NCBI GenBank assembly: GCA_002373775.1
Contig: DFJW01000072.1
Span: 1-14,460, forward strand
Source of the DNA: Ruminococcus flavefaciens
GTDB taxonomy: Bacteria > Bacillota > Clostridia > Oscillospirales > Ruminococcaceae
Reading direction: 5' to 3'
Length of the DNA: 14,460 nt
How positions within the stretch are numbered: position 1 is the first letter of the stretch; every line of letters starts with the position of its first letter. The position numbers and the translations under genes are program-made. The notes below the pieces were generated by a model. That model searched no databases. It had not been told where the DNA came from and saw only the letters and a list, made by a program, of their open reading frames with translations. Shown here in pieces: positions 6,534-13,638 of this stretch.

Positions 6534-8738
6534 ATGCGAAAACTGATCGCTGTGATACTGCCGGAACTATGTGACATACTGGAGACTGAGCTGGTCGGCG
6601 GCATTCATGAAACAGCCAGAGCACTCGGATATGATGTGCTGATAATCACGGATACCTATAATAATATCTCAGACAGCTATGTAACGTCGTATATGCAGGG
6701 ACTGGAAAGCGTATATCAGCTTCTGACAGCAGCACAGTTTGACGGTGTGATATTTGCTGCGTCACGATTTCACAGGACTGCAATGCGGGATATGATCGCA
6801 GATCTCGTACGGCAGCAGCAGTGTCCATGTGTGGTGCTGGACGAACGGATGGAAGGCATTGAGCCTGTCTTTGCAGAACACGAGGAGGGAATGTACCTGA
6901 TCACAAAGCACCTGATCGAAGATCACAGGTTCAGGAATATTGCGTTTCTTGGCGGTGTCCCTGACAACGAGATCTCACAGAAGCGTGAAAACGGATACCG
7001 GAAAGCGATGCAGGAGCATGGGCTCGCAGTGGACAGTTCAAAGGTGTTCTGGGGGTATTACTGGAAGCAGGTGCCTGCCGATATTGCAGACGGCGTTGCA
7101 GACGGCAGCATTCCGAAGCCGGAGGCGTTCGTCTGCGCCAATGATATGATGGCAATGGCACTCATTGACCGTTTGGCGGAACACGGCATCCGTGTCCCGG
7201 AAGACATCGCCGTGACAGGCTATGACGGAGGCTGGCGGGCAGCATTGCATACTCCGGTACTCACTACCGTCTCCGGCAGGGAAAAGGAACTCGGTATCCG
7301 GGCAGTCTGTCGTCTGCATGAGCTTATGACCGGACAGAAGTGCAGTATCCCACAGACTTCTCAGTCGATCCAGCATGGCATTTCCTGCGGCTGCCAGTCT
7401 CTTGCAGGAGCAGCACCGCTTGAAATGAAAAACCATGTCATCAGCCGCATGGAGCTGTATGAACGCCGGAAGAATTACATGGCATCCAATCAGCTCTCTC
7501 GCTTCACAGGTGCAAATACTCTGGAAGAATTATCCGCGCAGATAGACGAGCTGGCATATACGCAGTTTAATATCATCTGGCTCGATGTCTGCCTTTTTGA
7601 AGACTGGACATTTGACTTCAAGGATTCGTCACGCTACCGGAAGGACGCATTTTCAGAGCAGATGCTCCTGCTGCTCTCAAAGCGGCTGCCGGTGAATGCG
7701 CCCTGTATGTATAAATTCCCGACGCAGCAGATACTTCCGGCACTGCAAATGCCGCACGAACCTGTGCTGCTCGTATTATCCGCCCTGCATTACAACGATC
7801 AGGTTTTCGGATATCTTTCTGCTGCTTATCCGTCGGTGGATGATATTTGTCTGGACGAGCATTATATCTACTGGTGTGACGTTATCGCAGAAGGACTGAA
7901 TGCGCTGCAAATGCGGCTTTACACAGATTATATCCACAATCAGTTCGATTCCCTGTCCGTCTATGATCCCGGGACCGGTATCCTTAACCGACGCGGATTT
8001 CTGGAGAAAGCCGCAAGGCAGATGACGTGCGGACAGAGCTACAGGTACATACTTTTCACCTACCCGATCAACGAGCATACGCCGGTCAGCATCACCGGTC
8101 TGATAGCCAATGCACTGCGAAAAGTGTGCAGTCAGGGAGAGTTGTTCTGCCGTATCACAGAGCAGTATTTCGCAGTGCTGCTGCCGGAGAGCGAAGAGTA
8201 TTCGGCGGAAAGCTGGATACGTCAGCTGCACGAAACCTTTTTGCAGCAGCAGGGGACGATGCTGCATCTGATCGCCGCAGAGCCTGTATGCGTAACAGAT
8301 GATTTTCTGCTTCACAACATGAACGAACTGGAACGTCACCTGAACATCGGAAAAGAAAAGCTTGATCTGCGGTGCAGCATCCGCAGCAGTTATCCGATCA
8401 GTGCACAGGAGCAGATAGAGCATCTGCATTTCGAGATACATTCCGAGCCGCAGCAGGACTGGAATCTGTCGGATATTGCCGCAAAGTATCATCTCAGCGT
8501 AGGCTATTTACAGCGGCTGTATAAGGAACGCTACAGTATCGCTGTCATGGAGGATGTGCTGAACGCAAGGCTGGAACGCGCCAAATGGCTGCTTTCGCAC
8601 ACAGGACTTCGCGTCACCGAGATCGCCGAGCAGGTGGGATTCGGCAGCAGTGCACATTTTATGCGACAGTTCCGGAGCAAGGTGGGCATGACAGGACTGG
8701 AGTACCGGCGTAAGAATCAGAATAAGACCATTACATAA
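6534..8738 (+). CDS. LacI-type sensor - degenerate GGDEF - AraC-type transcription regulator
   Basis: A 734-aa cytoplasmic regulator with three parts. Residues 1-~285 are a LacI/GalR-type sugar-binding fold without the usual N-terminal helix-turn-helix (LIAVILPE start, FDGVIFAASRF, NIAFLGG, FVCANDMMAMAL, EDIAVTGYDG, LTTV). Residues ~300-460 form a GAF-like or unassigned linking region. Residues ~475-585 are a GGDEF-family domain: DPGTGILNRRGF (478-489) matches the family's entry motif, but the active-site strand reads RITEQYFAVLLP, so TEQYF replaces GGDEF and no cyclic-di-GMP synthesis is expected. Residues ~640-726 are an AraC DNA-binding domain with both helix-turn-helices (LSDIAAKYHLSVGYLQRLYK and VTEIAEQVGFGSSAHFMRQF). 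Start at 6534: GGAGG with eight bases of spacing; an upstream TTG at 6471 lies in the hairpin and is rejected. It follows the pectin enzyme and very likely controls it in response to a sugar ligand. Confidence 0.92.
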   Translation: MRKLIAVILPELCDILETELVGGIHETARALGYDVLIITDTYNNISDSYVTSYMQGLESVYQLLTAAQFDGVIFAASRFHRTAMRDMIADLVRQQQCPCVVLDERMEGIEPVFAEHEEGMYLITKHLIEDHRFRNIAFLGGVPDNEISQKRENGYRKAMQEHGLAVDSSKVFWGYYWKQVPADIADGVADGSIPKPEAFVCANDMMAMALIDRLAEHGIRVPEDIAVTGYDGGWRAALHTPVLTTVSGREKELGIRAVCRLHELMTGQKCSIPQTSQSIQHGISCGCQSLAGAAPLEMKNHVISRMELYERRKNYMASNQLSRFTGANTLEELSAQIDELAYTQFNIIWLDVCLFEDWTFDFKDSSRYRKDAFSEQMLLLLSKRLPVNAPCMYKFPTQQILPALQMPHEPVLLVLSALHYNDQVFGYLSAAYPSVDDICLDEHYIYWCDVIAEGLNALQMRLYTDYIHNQFDSLSVYDPGTGILNRRGFLEKAARQMTCGQSYRYILFTYPINEHTPVSITGLIANALRKVCSQGELFCRITEQYFAVLLPESEEYSAESWIRQLHETFLQQQGTMLHLIAAEPVCVTDDFLLHNMNELERHLNIGKEKLDLRCSIRSSYPISAQEQIEHLHFEIHSEPQQDWNLSDIAAKYHLSVGYLQRLYKERYSIAVMEDVLNARLERAKWLLSHTGLRVTEIAEQVGFGSSAHFMRQFRSKVGMTGLEYRRKNQNKTIT

Positions 8739-8906
8739 GATTCGACTGGAGTGGGAAACGGTACTTGCCGTGTTTACAGAAGCGGCTGAAATGAGCAGGG
8801 CAGTTGTCAGGGCGAATTCGAATACTTCTTCATGCAAAAGCCTCCGGGAGCGCCGTGAGTGCGGATATGATGTTGTCTATGGAACGATCATGCTGCCTTT
8901 CGCCAG
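8739..8906. other. convergent intergenic gap
   Basis: 168 bases between the regulator (ending on plus) and the HAD phosphatase (ending on minus). It holds an imperfect hairpin (AAACGG with CCGTGTTT near 8756-8777) but no T-run. Frames crossing it on either strand lack ribosome sites. I see no gene or clear terminator here. Confidence 0.4.
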
Positions 8907-9542
8907 TCAGACTATTATTGCCCTGAGCAGCTCAGGGAGCTTCTCAAATGCTGTCAGCTCCGGTACTGCTTCACATATCTTTCCAAAGCCGTATGCAGCG
9001 TGTATGAAGCCGCAGCCTGCCTTCATGGCAGAATCGTAATCGCCCTGTATATCCCCCACATAGTAGGCTCTGTCAAGGTCGTTGCGCTCCTTCACAAGAG
9101 CGATATTGCTGCCCTTGTCCAGCTTGTTGTTGCCGTAGCATTCGATATCCGTGAAATACTTCCCGAAGCCGTAGTATTCAAGAAAGGCTTCAATATAGCC
9201 GCTCTGGCAGTTGCTCACGATGTAGAGCTCATACTTCTCCCTCAGCTTTTTCAGAGTCTCCTCAAGCTCTGGATAGAGGACGCCGCCGTGCCTGAGCAGG
9301 TAATCGTTTTCATGTTCACAGCACTCATCGAGCAGCCTGTATCTCTCATCTGCCGGCAGATCACCGAAAATGATATCGGCTATCCTGTCCATGGTGAGCC
9401 CCATGATTCCCATGATATCCTCCTGAGTGATATCCGGTCTGTCATAGCCAAGCTCCTTCACTTTCTCAGTCCATGAGTATGCCACATTCTCCGAGGAATC
9501 CCAGAGCGTACCGTCCATATCGAAAATAATTCCTGTTCTCAC
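8907..9542 (-). CDS. HAD-family phosphatase, phosphoglycolate-phosphatase type
   Basis: A 211-aa cytoplasmic hydrolase. All HAD motifs are present: DMDGT with nucleophile D8 and D10; S110 in YIVSN; K143 in LDKGS; and GDIQGD with D164/D168. A helical cap sits between motifs I and II (class I), as in Gph/PGMB-like enzymes. The start is GTG at 9542, which overlaps the upstream TGA as GTGA and has GGAGGAG five bases before it; a longer start at 9650 would lie wholly inside the upstream gene and is rejected. Tight coupling to a glycerol-1-phosphate-dehydrogenase-like enzyme suggests the pair work on the same small phosphate ester, for example dephosphorylating the dehydrogenase product or a triose phosphate. 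The substrate cannot be told from sequence. Confidence 0.88.
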   Translation of the reverse strand: MRTGIIFDMDGTLWDSSENVAYSWTEKVKELGYDRPDITQEDIMGIMGLTMDRIADIIFGDLPADERYRLLDECCEHENDYLLRHGGVLYPELEETLKKLREKYELYIVSNCQSGYIEAFLEYYGFGKYFTDIECYGNNKLDKGSNIALVKERNDLDRAYYVGDIQGDYDSAMKAGCGFIHAAYGFGKICEAVPELTAFEKLPELLRAIIV

Positions 9543-10603
9543 TTTGTCTCCTCCATCATACGGTATATCTCGCCCAGTTGCACCCTGTCGCAGGGCGTTT
9601 CGTCGAGTATGGTTATCCTGCCGGGACGAACTGTCCTTGCCTTTTTCCACATATCCGCGAACATATCCTCAGTTATGCCGTAGGCTGAAGGGGCTATGCA
9701 GATCCTGTACGTCCTGAAGAACTGCACCAGTCCCTCCGGATCCTGCTTCTGGAAAATGCAGGCAGGAACAGAGCCCATGGCAGTTGCAATGCCGTGGGAT
9801 ATCCTGATGCCGGGGTAGTATTCCTCTATGGCGTGGGCGAAGAGGTGTTCACTGCCGCTGCATGGGCGTGACGATCCAGCTATCTCCATGGCAAGGCCGC
9901 CCATGACGAGAGCGCGGGAGAGTATCCTTATGAACACCCTGCTCTTCATGTTCTTCTCATCGCAGTGATAGACCGAATCGTATGCCATGCGGCTGATAGC
10001 GTAGGCGAAGTCATCCGTCCGGGAATTTGTCTTCCTTGCTGCGATCTTCCAGTCTTTCAGGGCGGTGTGCTTGGCAATGGTGTCGCCGATGCCGGATAGT
10101 GTCTGCACCTCCGGGGCACTGATTATCATGTTGGTGTCAACGATTATCGCCGCAGGTATATTGCACTCAAGAGTGCGTCTTGCACCGTTTTCCGTTTCGA
10201 GGACGGCAAAGGGGGAGGCGAGGGAATCGTTGCTCAGGGAAGAGGGCATGCAGATATATGCTGCTTTGCTGACATGTGCAGCATACTTGGCAGTGTCGAG
10301 AACTCTGCCGCCGCCGAAGCCTATGATTATGCGTATCTCCTCTATGCACACCCTTTTGGCGATAGCGACAGCCTCATCGAAGCTGGCGCTGTTTATGGCG
10401 ATGACCTCAGCGCCACCGAAATCGCGGCTGATATCATCCACCTTTTCCCTGTAGATATCTATAAGGTTCTGCTCGGAGATGATTATCGCCTTCTGACCGA
10501 TGATATCGGGGATATAGCGTTTTATGATCTCATCCGAGTGAAAAAAGGCGTCCTCCTCAACTGCAAGACATAGGGGAAGATCAAATCTTGAATGCTGATT
10601 CAT
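9539..10603 (-). CDS. glycerol-1-phosphate dehydrogenase-like NAD(P)-dependent enzyme (AraM/EgsA family)
   Basis: A 354-aa cytoplasmic oxidoreductase of the iron/zinc alcohol dehydrogenase - dehydroquinate synthase fold. It shows GFGGGR at 95-100 (nucleotide-binding turn), SLSNDSLASP at 122-131 in the place of the AraM/EgsA S/T-H/N-D-G/S-ASP segment, and candidate metal ligands D174 (GIGDTIAKH), H253 (SGSEH) and H270 (SHG). Known family members reduce dihydroxyacetone phosphate to sn-glycerol 1-phosphate. In bacteria such enzymes feed unusual glycerolipids or polysaccharide glycerol-phosphate groups. ATG at 10603 has GAGGT with six bases of spacing. It is first in an operon with the HAD phosphatase (four-base overlap). 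It could instead be a related glycerol or polyol dehydrogenase. Confidence 0.85.
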   Translation of the reverse strand: MNQHSRFDLPLCLAVEEDAFFHSDEIIKRYIPDIIGQKAIIISEQNLIDIYREKVDDISRDFGGAEVIAINSASFDEAVAIAKRVCIEEIRIIIGFGGGRVLDTAKYAAHVSKAAYICMPSSLSNDSLASPFAVLETENGARRTLECNIPAAIIVDTNMIISAPEVQTLSGIGDTIAKHTALKDWKIAARKTNSRTDDFAYAISRMAYDSVYHCDEKNMKSRVFIRILSRALVMGGLAMEIAGSSRPCSGSEHLFAHAIEEYYPGIRISHGIATAMGSVPACIFQKQDPEGLVQFFRTYRICIAPSAYGITEDMFADMWKKARTVRPGRITILDETPCDRVQLGEIYRMMEETK

Positions 10604-10671
10604 AGCTTTACCTCTGCTTTCATTTTATCGTTTATGCATCAGCTTTGTGATACATTATGGCAACTATATCA

Positions 10672-10700
10672 ATTATACCACTATATAAGCGTTTTTGCAA
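10672..10700 (-). promoter_or_regulatory. promoter of the dehydrogenase-phosphatase operon
   Basis: On the minus strand: TTGCAA (10695-10700), a 17-bp spacer, and a perfect TATAAT (10672-10677) preceded by TGG. The leader would be about 60 nt. The -35 and spacer match those of the regulator promoter at 6483-6511, a house style of this genome rather than a shared regulon signal. Confidence 0.75.
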
Positions 10701-10713
10701 TAAAAGCATATAA

Positions 10714-13255
10714 TTACCGCAAACGGGCGTTCTGTACACAATCACGCTCCCCCTGCTGGTAAACAGCGTATTGACAACTTTGTCAGCTACCAAAGCAGAA
10801 CTGCTAAGAGGCGATACGCTGGAAGAAACGTATGTGGGAGTCGGAGAAAAAGGCGAAGAATCTTTTGCACCGAACGGAATGACGATCTATAAATTAAGAG
10901 CCTATTATAGTGATTCCGAGTACAAGGAGTCGACTCCTTTTCTACGGATGACAGTAACGCAGGTATTAAGTATGAGTTTGATATTCAGCCTCAGGGATGT
11001 ACATTCCTCCTTCGGATACCGAGTATACTGTAACATGGTGGACTAATCTTGTTCCTGACAGATACGAAATATGGAATGATAATAACGAGTGTGTAGCATC
11101 AGGCGGATGTATGATGTACGGAGTTCATACCTTTGATTCACTTATTCCTTCTGTAGAAGGGCGGTATGCTGTCTTAGCTTATATGGACGGTTTTATCGGA
11201 TCACCTGTATAGCCTGAGGCATTTGAGATCAAATATCCCGATCATTGTTTCACTGTCCAGCCCGAAGACGCAGATTTCGTTTCCGGTCAGGCACAGGCAC
11301 CTACAATAACATGGGATATAAACTTTGAGCCTGTGGAGTTTGGTATAGTTAAAGTCAATGAGGACGGAACGGAAGAATCTCCTGCGTGGTATGTGGATCC
11401 GCTTCCTATTATCAGGTCAAAACAGCTGAGAAGCCTTGGAGTCGGTCAATACCGTCTTGCAGCAAAGTACAGAGAAGATGCAGAGCCTGTTTACAGCGAT
11501 ATTTTCACTATCCGGGAGTTTAAACTCAAACACGATCCGTCAGAGAATGACTACGATCTTGAAGCAAATTATAACGAAACATGCTACTTTACATGGGATC
11601 TGAGTTCAAAGGCATTAAAACAGCAGGTTTTTTACAAACCTGTAAATTCCTCTGAACCGGCTGCTTCAATTGATATTAAAAATACAGCATATATCTATGA
11701 TGATATTTACGGCTACGGCTGCGAGATAGAAAGCTCCAACAAATGGGAAGATTATGAATGCTTTATCCGTGCCTGGGCAAAAGGCTACGAAGACAAGTAT
11801 ATAGACTCCGACAAGTTCATTATCCATATGAAGGGCAGAGGCGTCTCAATTGAACCTAACGGCGGTACTTACAGCCTTGCAATGAATGACGGAGTTCCGT
11901 CAAAGGAATTCGTTGACCATATTGAAGTCAATGAAAATGGAAAGGCTGTTATGCCTGAATGTATAATGACTCCTCCTGCGGGAACTATGTTTGACTGTTG
12001 GGTGGTCACAGATGAAAAGGCTTATTTTTACACTCTTGAAGCAGCTCGTGAAAACGGATTTTCTATCATTTATGACTCCAATCTCCATGATTCCGAGTAC
12101 GGTTTCAACTTCTACGAATTCTATCCGGGCGAAGAAGTAGATGAAGAACTCTTACAATGGAATGTTGTATTCCCACTATGGAAGGTAAAAAGCTATTCAT
12201 ATTCCGACTGTAACTTTGATAAGCAGTATGACGGCGAGCCTGCAATGATATGTATCAATGAGCTCATTACACCGTACATCCCTGCGGAATATTTCACTTT
12301 CTACTACGATGAAAACGGAGAATTGCAGAATAAGCTCAAGCCTGATATGGAAGTCAAGCTGTATGAAAGAAACGGTGCAGGCATGACTCTCCTCTCAGAA
12401 AACCTCACTATGGAATTTGATGCCTCTGTTCCGGGCGGTGTAAGATTCATATTTGAAACTCCTGCCGACGTCGGAACATACAGTGTCGAGTTCATTTACA
12501 AAGGAAACAGAGTGCTTCTCTATGACGTTTCCATTACCGAAGACACAACCGTAACTTACACGAAAGTCGAGGCTAAAGAGCCTACATACACTGAAGAAGG
12601 AAACACAGAATACTATATAGGTTCTGACGGACTTTACTATGTTCTTGAAGGCGATGAGTATATTGTTATAGGAGAAGGCTCATGGATCATCCCGATGCTT
12701 GTGGACGAACACGCAGGTATGCTCCTTGTTGACGAATACAAGGCAAACGGCACATATCCCACGCAGGAAGGCAAGGTTTTCGCAGGCTGGTTCGCTGACA
12801 GCGAGTACACAACTCCGTATATGCAGACCACCGGATATGCCTATGCGAAGTTCATCAACGAAAAGTGTATCACTGTGAAGTGGCAGAAGCGTCTTGACAA
12901 TCCCGATCCGAACAAGACTGACATTAGACTTGTCAGCACACTGGACTGCGGTGATTATGACAGCCTGCATTTTGTTCTGACATTTACAGATAACGGATTT
13001 GTTATCAAGGACGGACAGATCACTCGTTTGCATGATAGTCTCAACGGTTTTGTAAACGGTGAGAATGTTTCGTATACTCCCGATATATTCTGTGAAGATT
13101 CAAAGTATTTCGCAGCCTATACCATAACAGGAATGCCTAACTCACTTTATGACACTTCGCTGACTGCTCAGGTATATATCATAACACTTGACGGAACAAG
13201 AGTTGAAGGAGCACCGCTTACATTCAAAGTCGCTGATGATCAGAGCAATAACTAA
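10714..13255 (+). pseudogene. large extracellular Ig-like / InlB-type protein, broken at its 5' end
   Basis: One protein-coding trace spans three frames. It reads in frame 1 from 10714 (no start codon, no ribosome site, no signal peptide) to about 10938; drops to frame 3 at a TTTT run (10938-10941), where a fifth T would restore it; reads STDDSNAGIKYEFDIQPQ; drops to frame 2 at a GGG run (10994-10996), where one more base would restore it; runs to an in-frame TAG (11210-11212); and then continues in that same frame to TAA at 13253-13255. Across all three breaks the peptide stays the same kind of beta-sandwich sequence (LSATKAELLRGDT, YTVTWWTN, PTITWD, YRLAAKY), so this is one decayed gene. 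The 5' end, signal peptide and promoter are missing. The frame opens with LPQTG and a hydrophobic stretch. Confidence 0.8.
11333..13255 (+). CDS. intact 3' part of the broken surface protein (longest open frame)
   Basis: 640 codons from a GTG at 11333 that has no ribosome site; the frame is really open from 11213, just after the TAG. The product is acidic, rich in Tyr, Asp and Glu, low in Cys, and beta-rich throughout, as in secreted adhesins. Residues ~1-165 hold Ig-like or fibronectin-like repeats. Residues ~170-285 and ~465-510 resemble Listeria-Bacteroides InlB B-repeats (VFAGWFADSEYTTPY is the clearest). Residues ~285-405 look like another Ig-like module. Residues ~515-635 form a C-terminal module of unknown family. 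There is no C-terminal sorting signal, dockerin or membrane anchor. The stop is followed 20 bp later by the 47-aa peptide gene. It is not expected to be made or secreted unless the upstream lesions are read through or are sequence errors. Confidence 0.65.
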   Translation: MEFGIVKVNEDGTEESPAWYVDPLPIIRSKQLRSLGVGQYRLAAKYREDAEPVYSDIFTIREFKLKHDPSENDYDLEANYNETCYFTWDLSSKALKQQVFYKPVNSSEPAASIDIKNTAYIYDDIYGYGCEIESSNKWEDYECFIRAWAKGYEDKYIDSDKFIIHMKGRGVSIEPNGGTYSLAMNDGVPSKEFVDHIEVNENGKAVMPECIMTPPAGTMFDCWVVTDEKAYFYTLEAARENGFSIIYDSNLHDSEYGFNFYEFYPGEEVDEELLQWNVVFPLWKVKSYSYSDCNFDKQYDGEPAMICINELITPYIPAEYFTFYYDENGELQNKLKPDMEVKLYERNGAGMTLLSENLTMEFDASVPGGVRFIFETPADVGTYSVEFIYKGNRVLLYDVSITEDTTVTYTKVEAKEPTYTEEGNTEYYIGSDGLYYVLEGDEYIVIGEGSWIIPMLVDEHAGMLLVDEYKANGTYPTQEGKVFAGWFADSEYTTPYMQTTGYAYAKFINEKCITVKWQKRLDNPDPNKTDIRLVSTLDCGDYDSLHFVLTFTDNGFVIKDGQITRLHDSLNGFVNGENVSYTPDIFCEDSKYFAAYTITGMPNSLYDTSLTAQVYIITLDGTRVEGAPLTFKVADDQSNN

Positions 13256-13275
13256 TTTATAAGGAGATTTGTAAA

Positions 13276-13419
13276 ATGGAAGAGAAGTATGTTACTCCCG
13301 CTATGGAGATTACTGTTTTTGAAACAGAAGATGTCATCACCACCTCCGGTGGAATCCCGACTGGCGGTTCCGGTAACGGAGACAGCGGTGAAGGCAACTG
13401 GGGCGGACTGAACGGTTAA
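13276..13419 (+). CDS. 47-aa peptide of the 'EDVITTS' type
   Basis: ATG at 13276 follows AAGGAGAT with seven bases of spacing, 20 bp after the surface protein's stop, and a strong terminator follows. The first ~24 residues are MEEKYVTPAMEI, TVFETEDV, ITTS; the remaining 23 are nearly half glycine (GGIPTGGSGNGDSGEG, then NWGGLNG). The first block matches the 30-aa minus-strand peptide at 13509-13601 in 14 of 22 aligned positions; the tails do not match. There is no signal peptide or membrane segment. A conserved front with a variable Gly-rich tail resembles a leader-core RiPP precursor, but no modifying enzyme lies in the window. It could instead be a small partner of the surface protein. Function unknown. 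Confidence 0.8.
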   Translation: MEEKYVTPAMEITVFETEDVITTSGGIPTGGSGNGDSGEGNWGGLNG

Positions 13420-13428
13420 TAAGTTTTT

Positions 13429-13464
13429 AACGGCAGGCAGCGATTACGCTGGCCTGCCGTTTTC
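13429..13464 (+). terminator. intrinsic terminator of the surface protein - peptide unit
   Basis: AACGGCAGGC (13429-13438) and AGCG (13439-13442) pair with CGCT (13447-13450) and GCCTGCCGTT (13452-13461), with an ATTA loop and one bulged G; TTTTC follows. It begins ten bases after the 47-aa gene's stop. It lacks a T-run on the minus strand, so it serves plus transcription. Confidence 0.88.
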
Positions 13465-13508
13465 TACATTTATGATAGTTCTGCCGGAGCTTTCTGTTTT
13501 TTCAGATT

Positions 13509-13601
13509 TTACATCTGATCAAGCTCATTTTGACTTGTTGTTATGACATCTTCGCAGTCGAAAACAACGATCTCTATCTCGGGTGGTAAATACTTATCCA
13601 T
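13509..13601 (-). CDS. 30-aa peptide of the 'EDVITTS' type
   Basis: On the minus strand ATG at 13601 is preceded by AAAGGAGGT with seven bases of spacing, one of the best ribosome sites in the window. The product is MDKYLPPEIEI, VVFDCEDV, ITTSQNELDQM, 30 residues. Its front matches the 47-aa plus-strand peptide (shared K, Y, P, E, I, V, F and the whole EDVITTS end) but its tail is short and polar rather than Gly-rich, and it has one Cys (C16). It starts 37 bp after the stop of the minus-strand surface protein, exactly the arrangement seen on the plus strand. A plus-strand frame crossing here (13543-13782) is a shadow. Confidence 0.75.
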   Translation of the reverse strand: MDKYLPPEIEIVVFDCEDVITTSQNELDQM

Positions 13602-13638
13602 CAATAGACCTCCTTTGTGTTATTCTGGTATTATCTGT

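Noticed and set aside
5681..6604. 307-aa frame on minus
   Set aside because: Antisense shadow of the CE12 domain and regulator start; Cys/Ile/Ser-rich without domain logic.
7776..8492. 238-aa frame on minus
   Set aside because: Antisense shadow of the GGDEF/AraC part of the regulator.
8770..9039. 89-aa frame on plus
   Set aside because: No ribosome site and overlaps the 3' end of the HAD gene in antisense.
9543..9650. 36-codon upstream extension of the HAD gene
   Set aside because: Lies fully inside the dehydrogenase gene; GTG at 9542 has a strong ribosome site and the usual short lead to DMDGT.
10695..10715. TTGCAA and TATAAT on plus as a promoter for the surface-protein remnant
   Set aside because: The boxes are only about ten bases apart, far too close; the TTGCAA is palindromic and belongs to the minus-strand promoter.
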